Part shown: piece by piece, positions 20,965 through 31,820 of the stretch | Layout: each line of letters begins with the position of its first letter | Position numbering within the stretch: the first letter of the stretch is position 1 | Assembly (NCBI GenBank): GCA_019915015.1 | Contig: JAHBBC010000006.1 | Span: 1,054,001-1,118,000, forward strand | Reading direction: 5' to 3' | Source: Auriscalpium vulgare | Taxonomy: Eukaryota; Basidiomycota; Agaricomycetes; Russulales; Auriscalpiaceae | Length of the DNA: 64,000 nt | Position numbers and translations under genes: made by a program | Notes under the pieces: generated by a model | Database searches by the model: none | The model's input: only the letters and a program-made list of their open reading frames with translations | Told to the model about the DNA's origin: nothing

Positions 20965-21329
20965 CTACTGCAGAATTCGCAGAGACCTGAGCGCAATGAG
21001 GGATGCGTTTTGTTGAGCAACGCCTTTGCTGGTGCCCGAGCCTGAGCCCAGAGCCTGCCCGTTCACTGACGATCAACAGAGGAAGGTGTGAGCGTCATGA
21101 CTTCTCCATCATGGGAAGATACCAACAAAATGCCGTGGCAGTATGGATGCGCGCATGCGGAGGACCGGTGTGAGCAAATGCCCAGGAGAGGTACTGCGTC
21201 TGGTGAATGGACTGAAGATAGTTGTTCAGATCCCTGGTGTAGTCTATACAGCCAAATATCAAGTCAGCATCGAAATGTACCCCCATAGCACAATGAATAC
21301 ATACCACCCGTGATTGGGAAAGATGCCAT
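20965..21329 (-). CDS. Small dsRNA-binding-domain protein 4 (80 aa)
   Basis: Exons 21305-21329, 21127-21243 and 20965-21065, both introns 61 bp and phase 1. The second donor is GTTGGT, a weak site. The 80-aa product is MASFPITG followed by one dsRBD: DYTRDLNNYLQSIHQ, YLSWAFAHTGPPHARIHTATAF, NGQALGSGSGTSKG and VAQQNASLIALRSL. It keeps the GPPHA loop and SKG, but the AK lysine of helix 2 is Gln (VAQQ), so RNA affinity may be reduced. Exon layout is shared with genes 1-3, which supports origin by duplication. Confidence 0.8.
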
Positions 21330-23677
21330 TTTCTCAGTGTTTGGGTAGCGAGATGTTGGTCAAAGTCGCCCGCTCGCTGTAGAATTTATACAGTCTCCAA
21401 GCTCGTCGTACACATAACGATGGTCGCATTCGTATACCTGTAACGTACTGTAGAAACACCGAGTATTTCTTCCAGACACGGAACGATCTAGATCCGACAG
21501 CAGTTAATTCGACGAGTGCATTCATGCCCAGCAGAGAGGCTCCATTTCGCTTCCCATAAGTGCCGGAGGGCAGCGCCGAGGCTGGATAACGAGACCTTCA
21601 AGGGCGTAGTGGACGAAGGGCGGAGCCTTTCTTGAACGCCCGTGATCCAGGTGGCGGAAGAAACAAAACGTTCGATGGACGTGCGGATGTATGGCTGACG
21701 GCGACTGTACCTTGTCAGACACGATAATCAAGCTTCACCCCCGCCGGACGCCGACACGCGCTCCGCGTCTACGCTCGTCGTGCCTATCATCTGCAGCACC
21801 CGATCGATGCACGGACAACCCTGGTAGGATTGGAGGCTGAATTCACGTCATCGGGCCCGTCACAGTGAAGCTCCCTCCGACCGCCGTTGGCTATAATGCA
21901 TGCTGCAGGCGCATTCGGTTCCACATACTTCTAGACAGAAACGCAGCCGGAGCGCTTGAGAAAAATGAGGGCCGGAGGTAGAAGCACCAAGGCGGAAAAT
22001 GTACTTTGAACATCTGACAATATGACACTGGGCATGACAACCTCGCATGAAGGATGAGCGATGCCTTAACGTTTGTAGCGGCCAAATTGTGCAAAATGTA
22101 GACTTCGGAATGAGGGGCGGTGTCATTGGAAATCCTCGCGTTAGTAAGATGAGTGGCCACATTGCCTCGCGCGCTTCTGTCAGGGAGTTCGGTGAAGGAA
22201 GAAAAGCCGGGACCTTCACAGTGCCGCACTTGTCTCCTAGTGAGCCCCGCGGAAGATTATAAAATTGAGGCGGCGACTGTTTAGAATGCTCGGGCCCCAA
22301 GAGTGAGCCTATATTGCGGTAGGGCAAAGATCAAGGGGAGTTGCCAGGGACATACAGCGCGGCAATCTTGGACGGGTCTGCGACCACCGGTGATTGTGGT
22401 GTGCACAATTGCTATTCATTCGGATGCCGAAGGCAGGACCGCCGATCTGTAGTGGGCCCGCCTACTCCACGGATGTTTCTAGGGACACCGAAAAAGATAT
22501 CGGCGGCTCCAGTTGCACGGAAGGCGGCTGTATTACAACATTCTCCTGCTTGACGCTGAGGATGGAGGGCGACAACGCACCGAGGGATAAAGTTCTTTGC
22601 ATTCTGCGGCCTTCCGTGGAAGCATTGCATACCGGCATCGCTAGTTTCGACGGTGAAGATGAATGGGCAAGCCGGAGGGTTCTATGGAAAACAACACAGG
22701 AGTTCAGCTAGATCGGAGGTAAAATATTAATGATGGGTATGGCTGGCCTTGTTAAATTGGGAGACATTTTCAGCACAGCTCGGAAAAGCATCGCCGTCCC
22801 AGTAGGTTGCAGACGCTGCCTGAGGCTGCGGGCAAGCTGCGGGAGCCCCTTTCGGACAATCCTAGGGCGGTTGAACTCCTCCATACTTGCAACACCGCAG
22901 ACAACGATCGCCGGAGATGCGCAGGACACAGATAGGGAACTGGTGGCGGTCCAGAAAGTTTATTAGAAGCGGATGTGTTGATGGGGTGTATAGTTGGACT
23001 GATCAGCGTTTTAATGGTGCCCGCATACGGTGCCGAGTATTGCCACGGAACACGGTGTTGGCTTGCGTGGCAAGGTGGCAGAGCTGATGCGCTTGAAACC
23101 AAGACAGTGGAGGGCATGCCGAGGTGCGTGCGGTCTACATGCTGGCACGGGCTATGAAGGCCGATGAGTACGTGCATACATGCGGGTGCACAGAACACTC
23201 ACCGGGGCAAACTGGAGGCGGCCTGAGGATCCACACGGCTGGCCACATGGCAAGTAGCCGGATCAGCCAGCTGGAAGGTTCGTAGATACGTGTGCACTGA
23301 GCACTGAGCAGACACTCTTGACTCTGATGGTCACATGGTCGCGCGGCAATCCGGCGCTCATCGCCACGGCGGCTGACTCAAGCAGCGTGGGGTAGGCGCG
23401 GCGGGTCCTTTCCTATCTTCCGAGTACGAAAATTCGTAAGCGCTGCGGAAAGAATCACCAGTGATGATCGCAACAGTTGCTTCTGACGAATCTCGAGACA
23501 TGCAAATCTGAAAATTGCAGAAGCACTGTTGACGAGCATAGGTATGTGTGGTACACGGTACTTTACACGCATCTACCTGCAGGATCAATGGCGGGTTTAG
23601 CGAACAGGCAGTGAAGGCTCACTGGATTTTTGATCCTCGATGTTTAACATCTGATGCACATCTTACTTCCCACTCAT
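21330..23677. other. Intergenic 2.3 kb, no gene recognised
   Basis: Carries the gene 4 promoter at the left. The rest contains only short open frames without recognisable motifs; I looked for a fifth dsRBD copy (NGQ/TKG segments) and did not find one. Confidence 0.6.
21385..21390 (-). promoter_or_regulatory. TATA box of small dsRBD gene 4
   Basis: TATAAA (minus) about 57 nt upstream of the ATG at 21329. Confidence 0.55.
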
Positions 23678-24356
23678 TCAGGCGTCATAGCCCGGAGGTG
23701 CCTCAGTCGGCGTGCCAGCTGCACGCGTCGACGTCGCGGCGGGCGATGCATACGCAGCTGATGCAAAGGTGCCAAAGCTGAGGATCCCGTATGCAGCGGC
23801 GCAGATAGCACTCACGCAAGGTCTCCTCCTCGTCGCGCACCTGGCGGCGCATATACAACGCGCGCTCGCGCGTCTTCTCCAACAGACTGACGAACTGGAA
23901 GAGCCCTTGATTCTTCAACCGGAATTCCGCCTTGGTACCATCTGTCAGTCCGCCGTCGGGGGATGGTTTCACGTCGACGGCGAGGTAGTTGGCGCCGAGA
24001 TACGGCTGCTCAAACTTGGTGGCGAGGATGGAGTGGAGAGGAATGGAGAGCGAGTCGAAGGCAGCGCTTGCGCCGTCTGCCGTGAAGATGAGCTGGTCAA
24101 CAGCGACGGCGTCACTCAGTGAACAAGATTCTAGTGTCATTTTGCCTCTTACCCGCTGATCTGTCAGAAAGACTTTCCCAGATTCCTTCAGCTTCTTCGC
24201 GCCCCCAGATCCTCCCGCCGTTGCAGAGCCTTCCGGAGGTTTGTTCGGGATGTCAATGGACACCTCAGCTCCGGAATCGATGGTGAGGATCGTGAGCTCC
24301 CGAGGCAGAGGCACTGGGGTGCGATTTGGATTGAGCATAGTCCAGTTGAGAGCCAT
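23678..24356 (-). CDS. WBP2-like GRAM-domain protein (186 aa)
   Basis: Exons 24153-24356, 23816-24092 and 23678-23757, with introns of 60 bp (GTAAGA...ACCAG) and 58 bp (GTGAGT...CATCAG). The start MALNWTMLNPNRTPVPLP is the conserved N terminus of the family. The GRAM-like fold includes GKVFLTDQR joined to LIFTADG, FDSLSIPL, and the stretch FEQPYLGANYLAVDVKP. A charged helix (ERALYMRRQVRDEEETL) precedes the tail, which ends TEAPPGYDA. PPGY is a PPxY motif, the ligand of WW domains, and appears only in the spliced frame. The first intron has no stop, so unspliced readthrough gives a longer product. The animal WBP2 is an adaptor for WW-domain ligases and YAP; the fungal role is unknown. Confidence 0.85.
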
Positions 24357-24495
24357 GGCGTCGATTGTCAAGGACCTATCATTCGAATTTTAGATGTGAA
24401 GGCGGACGCTGAGAGCCTGAGGAGGGTGCGCAGTTTTGATCCGGTGCCGACCGCACACAGCAGTCGGTGTTTACTCTTTATGCAAACGATGAGAA

Positions 24496-24577
24496 GGCTA
24501 CCTGGCGCAATGGTAGCGCGTTTGGCTTCGATCGCCGACGGCACCAAAAGGTTGCAGGTTCGAGTCCTGCGGTGGTC
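24496..24577 (+). tRNA. tRNA-Arg (UCG), 11-nt intron
   Basis: 82 nt. The acceptor stem GGCTACC pairs with GGTGGTC, the D arm is TGGCGCAATGGTAGCGC, and the T arm is TGCAGGTTCGAGTCCTGC. The anticodon stem TTTGG/CCAAA encloses CT-TCG-A, then 11 nt (24532-24542) and A. Removing the 11 nt after position 37 leaves a normal 7-nt loop with anticodon TCG (24528-24530). A T-run follows as Pol III terminator. The isotype rests on this intron placement. Confidence 0.85.
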
Positions 24578-24676
24578 AAGATTCTTTTGATTCGCGTTTT
24601 TTCGTTTTTCGCAACCGTTTTGAATTACAAACAACTCTTATTCATACGGTATGTAAACAGTATGTACAGAGAGGTC

Positions 24677-26899
24677 TTATAAGGGGAACAATTTCCGATG
24701 AAACTCACAAGGCTCATTGCCGATGGCAGCACCTTCCCCGGCCATTATCTTGTGCACCACCATCTCTTCGTCGTCATCTTCGCCTGGCACACGCACGCAT
24801 AATTCCTCTGTGACATCATCGACAAAGTGAAGATGGCCACATACCCCCTCACCAAAGGGGTGCGGGAAGTAGTCGTCGTCATCGCCGTCGTTTAGGAAGG
24901 GGTGGGAGAGCGCTTCACGCGGCGTGTAGCGCTTGGTTGACTCAGGCTGCATTATCAGCTCGAGCAGGTCAAGCGCATCCTCTATGTCTTGTCGATGCAA
25001 CTCAGGCGACTCAGGCGAGTGTGAGCGCTCGGAGGAGTTGTGGAAGGAGGAAGATGAGGAAGAGTCCGGCGGCGCCTGTCGCGAGGTGTATGGATAAAAG
25101 CGGGGGTCCGGTGCTGGAGGTACGAAGATCCCCGGATTCAAGGCGAGCACGAAGTCCCGCCATGACCTGCCGTCAGGCGTCAACGAAGGGATGTTTGTCG
25201 TGAATGTTCGACCTGTGACAGTTTCGTGAGTTCTCGGTCACTTACAATGACGATGGATGGGCGTACTATGCAGAGTGGCGGTTTTTTCCATGCGCCGGCG
25301 GCCGATGATACAAGCAATCTCCATTAAGGCTTCGACATCGTCTCCCGATTGGAACAGCGGGAACTTGCCGGTCAAGAAAAATAATAGGATCATACCGACA
25401 GACCAAACGTCGATAGCTACGGATGTCCGACGAGGCACGTCAGTCTACGGATTTGTGGATTGACGTGCTGTACTGACCGCCGGTCTGATCGTTGCATTTG
25501 AGTAGAACTTCTGGCGCTCGAAACCCCCGGGTGCCTGCCCTGTTGGCCTTCGACTGGGGCCTGGGGTACTTCTCAGGTACGCTGGAGGCTGGAGGGCACA
25601 CAACACGTACCGGACGTCTTTCTCTGGATATCCCACACGGTCAGACGGCCACTGGCTCCTATTTCGTGCTTCCCTTTGCATCTTGCGAATATGGAGGGCA
25701 TCGTAGTCCTCCGAGCGACGTAGGCGCCCGTGGGGGTGCTGCTTCGTAGCTGAGGTATGCAAGCACATGCCTTGCGATGGACTGCCATCCATACGCTGTG
25801 CAATTGATATAATAATGAGCATATTCGCACTTCGACACTGAAACAATGCGCACGCAAGCTAGCCCAAGATCCACCAAAGTGCCGACGCCTGTTTGCGGGT
25901 CGAACAGGAAATTGGCAGGTTTCACGTCGCGGTGGATGATCCCTCGGGAGTGAATGTCGCGCAGAGCACGGAACATACATCGAAAGTATGCTTTGATGCC
26001 CTCGACCGGGAGTGTGCGGTAGAAGTTCTTTACAACGGAACGATTGAGTCAAGGCGCGCAGCACAGGTTATCGGAGATGACTGCACCCGAAAGTCCTCAT
26101 TGCGGTGAAAAGGCATGATTGCGACGACTTGGTCCTCCACGCGGAACGCAGTGATGATCTGCGAAACGTGTCGAGCGCCCCGACAAGTCTCCATAATCGT
26201 AATTTCGTTCCGTATGCGTTCTGGATTGCTTGTAACATAGATGCGCTTGACAGCGACAAACACCTTGCTGCTGAGAGGACGCACAGTCGACTGGTAATGC
26301 GCCGAGGACGTCGATGGGTGGGAGCCGTGCCAGGACGAGTTATCCCACTTTGTATGGTAGCCTTTGTCCACAGCCTTGTAGACGGACGAGAAAGTCCCCG
26401 TGCCTAGACGGTCGACGAGCTTGTAGTCCTCGGTGAGAATTGGCACCGCATCTTCCAAGTCGGCAATCTCGGCCTCGATCTCCTCCCGTTCCTCTCTGGA
26501 CTTGAGGAAGAGCGACATCTCCTCGTCAATATCCCCGTCGGCATCGGCGTCGACGTCGTCCTCGTCGTCTGACCGGTCGCTGCCACTCCCCTCGTCTAAG
26601 CCACCCTTCTTCGGTTCATCATCACTCTCCATATCCTCGTCGAGATCAATTAGGGCATCCGGGTCGCGTCGAGGATGTCGAGGGCGCGGGGCATCCGCGG
26701 GGTAGAGGTCGGCGAGGTGAGTCTGATAGTAGCCAAGGTCGTAGCCCTCCAAAGGGTCGTCCGAGTCTTCTGGATGACCTGCCCGGGCTACAGCTCTGTC
26801 GTACACTTTGAGAGCTGTGTTATTGTAGATGTCGTCTGATGGAACTTCGAGGGGATTGGATGAATGCTGGGAAAAGAGCCGGCGCGTAGTTGTCGCCAT
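24677..26899 (-). CDS. CDC7: Cdc7-type protein kinase (DDK catalytic subunit)
   Basis: Multi-exon gene; start MATTTRRLFSQHSSN at 26899, stop after HRKLFPL at 24677. A long acidic N-terminal region (DEDMESDDEP, SDDEDDVDADADGD) precedes the kinase. Motifs: glycine loop RLGTGTFSSVYKAVD, VAVKRIY (Lys), IIHRDVKPANFLF (catalytic loop), VDLGLA (DFG position), GFRAPEVLLK (APE) and AIDVWSVGMILLFFLTGKFPLF. The stretch SGDDVEALMEIACIIG with MEKTATLH is characteristic of Cdc7. Kinase inserts separate the lobes, also typical. Cdc7 with Dbf4 phosphorylates MCM proteins to fire replication origins. Oddity: DFG reads DLG. Internal intron borders were not all fixed. Confidence 0.9.
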
Positions 26900-27216
26900 G
26901 CTCAAGTCGCCTAAAACAGTTGAGCAGTCGCTGGTGGCCTCCTTCCCGGCGAGTATAAAATGGAGGGTTGGGTGCAGCGGCGGCAGCAGCGCGTAGTAAG
27001 TACTAAGGACTGCTAAGCCGCGTCGCGACTTGCAAACACACGCATCACGTGAGGTGCACGACGCCGACTCCGAAGCGCGTTATTGAGCCATGCTGAAGCC
27101 TTTGATGCTGTTTTGCAAGATTTGAGCGCGCAGAGAATGTACGGTACTTACAGTCCCATTATGTCACGGTTGAACAGACGGTGGACGAAAAAAATCTTCT
27201 CAGACAGGGAAGATGT

Positions 27217-27298
27217 GACCACCGCAGGACTCGAACCTGCAACCTTTTGGTGCCGTCGGCGATCGAAGCCAAACGCGCTACCATTGCGCCAGGTAGCC
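27217..27298 (-). tRNA. tRNA-Arg (UCG), 11-nt intron, second copy
   Basis: Identical over all 82 nt, intron included, to the tRNA at 24496-24577 but on the opposite strand. The flanks differ, so duplication was not a recent segmental copy of the neighbourhood. A TTTTTTT run lies just downstream on the minus strand (Pol III terminator). It sits only about 70 bp upstream of the ubiquitin protease ATG. Confidence 0.87.
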
Positions 27299-27367
27299 AT
27301 AACCGAATCTGCTTCCGCATCCTCCAAACCCACCCACACGCACTTCCGTAAGCTCACCAAGGGTAGC

Positions 27368-29941
27368 ATGACCCTCCTAAGTAGGCAGAGCTCTCATGTC
27401 GACTCGACTTTGAGCATGAATGCCGCTTCAGACCTCAATAGCCATCTGAGCAAGCTTCTGTCCAACCCGTCCTTTCAACAGTCTGCACCGCTCATAGTCG
27501 TTATCATCTTCCCGCTGTTCATCCTCTCCGTCCGGAGCTACATCTTCTCCTGCGCACTTTCCCTCGCGTATATGCTCTCGTCCATCACTACTGCCCTGCC
27601 TTGGAACTGGAGCACCTACACCCCGTCGGGCCGTGGCCCAAAGTCGAAGAAGAAGTCAGTACGAACGCGCGCGGAGCAGCTGGCGCATAGCGCTGACGGA
27701 CATGCAGGTACGCGCCCTCCGGTGTGCGCGAGACGTGCTTGGCTGACGAGTCCGCGTCGGGAGAGAAGTCAGGGCGAAGGATGATGCAGGATATTATCCT
27801 GGCTTGGTCAACATCTCCGGGACATATTGCTTCATGAATTCGACTATGCAGGTGCGCTTCCTGTTGTCCTATTATAACACCTCGTCTGATATTCCATCTG
27901 TGCAGGCCCTCGCCTCGCTGTCGTATCTACAACCGCAGATAGATGCCATACACGAGAAGGCGGAGGCGTTTGACGTTCCTACGCCCGTCGTCGACGCTCT
28001 GCAGGACCTGCTACATAGTAAGCAAGCCCGTACGCTGCTCCTGTAACGCTGCTTACAGATCACCTCCTAGCTCTGAATAACCCTCTTTCCTACCACCGCG
28101 CCATCCGTCCTGAGTCCATGATCCACGCCTTGTCGAACCCTGAGCCCGGAAGGAAGAGCCCGCTCTTCTCGTCCCGCGAGCACCAGGACGCGCAAGAGCT
28201 ATTTCAGCTGGTGTCGGAATATATCAAGAAGGAAGCTGCTGCTGTGGACAAGGAAGGGATCCGCGATCGGGGTCTAGGTGGACTTGCCCCGGCGCCCGCC
28301 CTTGCCGCGCAGGAGGTCGCCAAAGGCGTCTTCGACGGGCTAACTGCCAACCGCCGGAGCTGTGTTGAGTGCGGTTATACAGAAGCAGTGATGCATTTTG
28401 CGTTTGATAACTGGCAATTGTCTGTGCCGCGTCTAGCTGTAAGTGACCTCTGGATTGTTTGCATTAATGAATTAATCGATCCCAAATTTTCTTGCATTTT
28501 TCTCCTTCACAGGCGAGCTGCCGCCTGGAAGACTGCCTCGCGGAATACACGAAGCTGGAGCTGCTCACAGATGCAATGTGTCGCAATTGTTCGATGCAGG
28601 CTACGCTAAAACGGCTTGAGCAGGAGGCGGATCGGCTTTCCGAGGCGGTGCACGATGATGCTCATGCGTCTGCGTCGAAAAAGAAGCGGTCGCGCGAGGC
28701 GAGGAAGCTTGCTACGAAGGTAGAGTCGGCTTTACGGGAGGGCCGCGTCGAGGAGGACATCAAAGGTGTCAAGATGGAGCGGATATTCAGCAAAGCGCAC
28801 ACGAAACAAGCCATGATAGCCCGAGTAAGCGCTGCTCTCAACTTGTCCTCCATGTTCCTGCCCGTTCCTGCGCGCTGACACCGCTACGTAGCCCCCGCCT
28901 GTACTAGCGCTGCATCTCAACCGCTCGATGCATCACGGCGCGTACGCTACTAAAAACACATGTCGCATCGCCTTCCCCGAATTCCTCGATCTGACGCCCT
29001 TCACCACCTCCGGAAAGCTCTCAACCGCCCCGTCTCTCCCCATCTCCAGCACGCCCGCGCTGCTACCCCGCTCAACTACCCCCACACCCGCCGCCTACGC
29101 GACCCCGCGCGTGCTTTACCGCCTCGCTGCCGTCGTGTGCCACTACGGGCAGCACTCCTTCGGGCACTACGTGTGCTTCCGGCGCAAGCCGCTGCCTCCC
29201 ACGCTCGGGCCCGCGCGCTTCACCCCACCCCGTGTCCGCCACTTCGTCGGCTGCGAGTGCGAAGTGTGTGAGCGCTTCGGACAGGTGTGCGATGCGGACG
29301 AGGACTCGCCCGCGCGGTGGCTGAGGATCAGCGACGACTCGGTGAGCGAGGTCGGCATCGAGGCCGTGCTCGCTGAGGGCTCTGGCGCATTCATGCTGTA
29401 CTACGAGCGCGTCGCCCACCCACGCCCGAGCGCGAGTGCAGAGTCGTTGAAGGGCTCGTCAGAGACGCTGCGGCCACCAGTCGTCCGAGCCGATGGGTCT
29501 GCAACGTCCATTGCTTCCTCGAGCAGCATCAAGGTGCCCGAGGTGGAGGTCGCGCGGCATCCATCTGGCGCGCGGATCGTCAGGAGCGTCTCTGCGGTGC
29601 GGAGGAGCCAGCCTGTGGCGTCTGGAGTTCGCGGCGCGTCGCCTGGAGGCTCGTCGTCGTTGTCGTCCTCGCCTCCAGATTCTGGGGCCTCTCTATTCGA
29701 GGGGACGAGCGCCGAGTCGTCCACGTCAACGTCCCCGCCTGATGTCAAGGCGGAAATAGATGACGAGCACGCGGCGCTTCCTGTGCGCTCGTCAACGCCC
29801 CCACCGTCAGCGACCTCCGAGCCGACGTCGCCTTCACAGTCGACTGCTCAGCGTTCGAAACGGAAATCCAAACATCGTCGTAAACATGCATCGTCACCTA
29901 CACGAATATCTCCTTCTCGGACCGTGGATCTTCGCGCGTAG
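27368..29941 (+). CDS. Ubiquitin-specific protease, N-terminal membrane anchor (Ubp16/USP30-like)
   Basis: Six or more exons. Start MTLLSRQSSHVDSTL at 27368; an alternative ATG is at 27416. One strong hydrophobic segment (APLIVVIIFPLFILSV, residues ~40-56) suggests an outer-membrane or ER anchor, as in USP30 and yeast Ubp16. The Cys box reads GLVNISGTYCFMNSTMQ then ALASLSYLQP; the usual GNTCF is SGTYCF, one residue longer. QDAQELFQLVSEY, a zinc ribbon (CVEC ... CRNC), LALHLNRS, the His box VVCHYGQHSFGHYVCF and WLRISDDSV..V follow, so Cys, His and Asp are present. The Ser/Pro-rich tail (last ~170 aa) is low complexity. It removes ubiquitin from membrane proteins; the precise target is unknown. 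Confidence 0.9.
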
Positions 29942-30308
29942 AGCTGAACAGAACTAGTACTGCTGTTCAGGCGCCCCCCTGGCTCGCATGTTTTCTTGCT
30001 ACCTAACATTATTCCACATTCTTTGGGTTCAGTCGTCTCACCTTACCGACGCACATCTCGTCGTCGTCAATATAGTGAAACGGAAATCGGTGCACAGCGT
30101 CAGAAGTACGTTAAGTCATTCAATGTTCCATCCTAGCAAACAATAAGAATACATTGTCGGTCCTATATCGAGGTACTGTAGATCATTGTTCGGGTGGCTT
30201 ATGCGCCCCCTCCGGCTGTAGGCGTGTCCATCGTCGCATACGCAATGTACACGTATCGCATGGGAAGGGAGAGGAGAGGGTATCGCTGAGAGTTCGATGC
30301 GTGGGAGG
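29942..30308. other. Intergenic between convergent genes
   Basis: AT-richer spacer of about 370 bp holding the 3' ends of the ubiquitin protease (+) and the 77-aa gene (-). No gene is seen. Confidence 0.6.
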
Positions 30309-30710
30309 TCACCAGTAAACGTGACGCTCGAGGGTGCGGTGCTTCGGGCGCGTGTAGATCGTGCGCTTCACCCGCGTTACATGGGGGTACCTGCATGCAT
30401 GCGCAGTGAGCTCCTCGTCCAACGGCAGGGCACAATTGGACTCACCAAGCTTGGTACACATCGCCGGGCTCGAACTGCACTTCGACGACTTGCCTTCCCT
30501 AGACACGGAAAGTCACGTCAAACGGGAGGAGCGTTGGGGCTCTGAGGGCTACGTACAGCGTAGTCGTAGTGCGAGCCAATGACGAGGCCCTCGCGCCTGT
30601 GGTACTGTCCGTTGTTGACGGTGACGATGTCGCCGGGCTGCATGGTGCCGACGTCAGTGGGCCCCGCGGCATGGGGAAGACGGCATCCTCACATTGATCT
30701 CGTCGGACAT
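30309..30710 (-). CDS. Small SH3/KOW-like protein (77 aa), unknown function
   Basis: Four exons: 30693-30710, 30557-30637, 30446-30498 and 30309-30390. The three introns are 55-58 bp and have good GTGAGG/GTACGT/GTGAGT donors. The product begins MSDEINPGDIVTVNNGQYHR and continues REGLVIGSHYDYAGRQVVEV, QFEPGDVYQAWYPHVTRV, ending with a basic tail. The spacing GDIVTV..G.(x)..G.VIG and V.V.F..G...W resembles a small SH3-like/KOW barrel. No family name can be given. Three introns in 77 codons and a TATA box argue that it is a real, regulated gene. Confidence 0.72.
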
Positions 30711-31820
30711 GGCTGTTAGATGAGTCTTGAAGGAGTCTGAGGGGATGGTGGTGGAGAGTGAGGTGGAGGAAGAGGCGAGGCGGAGGGAAGCTTTTATACA
30801 TTGGATGATGGCGTCGTCGGCCCTTCTAGCGGCGCGAGGCGAACACGAGGCGCGCCTGCCGGCGTCCCCGACCCGCACCACTTTGTTCCACATTCTGCCA
30901 ACACGTCCCCGTGCCTCCCTCGCCTGCCCCCACAATTCTCAGCCGGACTTCCATCATCGCACCAGAGTAATTTCCGGGCGTTGTGCCAGCGACGCTCGAG
31001 CGAAGACAAAAGACAGACACGGGCGCCGCGCCCCGGCGATTACGTCTTCGTATCGTGGGTGAGGCCGCCTCGAGGTGATGGACGGCGGCGGGCTGCGAGG
31101 TGTCGGGGCTGCCCGTCGATGCAGACGGCGTCGAGCACGCGACTTCCCCGTGGTGGAAACGTGGGGCTCATGCGGATGCGACCCCGTCCGATGGGGTACC
31201 TCCGAGGAAGCGATCTTAGTCCTTTGAGCAGGACGTCGATCTCAAGGCGGTTCCAGCTTCCTTGTAGGAATTTGTTCGGTCATCGATGGGTGAGCGAGAA
31301 GGTTTTGACTTACAGTCTAGGATATCGTGCAAATATCTGGATTGAGCGCCATGGCGGTGCAGTCGAGTGTGCGCTGACATCCGGCGATGAAGACGGCACG
31401 ACCTCGACGGCATGTCCGACGACATAGTACTTACACCGCCCGCTGCCATGCCCAGGCCATGCGCTGATGCCGCGACCTAGTTATCCTCCCCGATGCACGA
31501 TGGGCGCGCAACTGCGTACGTTCAGGCGGCTCTCGTACGTCCCTCTGCAAGGGATTACCTCTCCGTTTCAATGGCTCAGCCATCCGGGGGCCTCCCGGTC
31601 AGCCTCTACCTCAAACAAGTGCCCACATGCTAGTGCCTTTCCAGCCTCAGAATTTTCAAGTGCATTGATTATCCTCCCGCGTGATGCAAATCAGGGATGG
31701 GCCGCTTCACTTCCGTCGCATATGAATGGGGTTGGCAGCAATCGACAGCCTTATAGGACGGCGGAATCCGTTGCGTTGTTGAGACATCGGCCGACGAACA
31801 GCACAACTATGTCAGCTATG
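30711..31820. other. Intergenic 1.1 kb, no gene recognised
   Basis: Contains the promoter of the 77-aa gene (TATA at 30792-30798). A 77-codon minus frame at 31216-31449 and a 208-codon plus frame at 30801-31427 show no domain, splice support or codon pattern that would justify a call. Confidence 0.55.
30792..30798 (-). promoter_or_regulatory. TATA box of the 77-aa protein gene
   Basis: TATAAAA (minus) about 82-88 nt upstream of the ATG at 30710. Confidence 0.55.

Noticed and set aside
21330..23677. A fifth small dsRBD gene
   Set aside because: Searched both strands by eye for the NGQ/TKG and GPPHA segments; none found.
24496..24577. tRNA-Trp instead of tRNA-Arg
   Set aside because: CCA occurs at the 3' side of the anticodon stem, but only removal of 11 nt after TCG-A gives a normal 7-nt loop with a paired TTTGG/CCAAA stem.
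27148..27369. 73-codon frame across the minus-strand tRNA-Arg
   Set aside because: Translates the tRNA itself; the same peptide appears at the other tRNA copy.
30801..31427. 208-codon plus frame and 77-codon minus frame (31216-31449) as genes
   Set aside because: No domain, no splice-supported structure; the plus frame crosses the promoter of the 77-aa gene.
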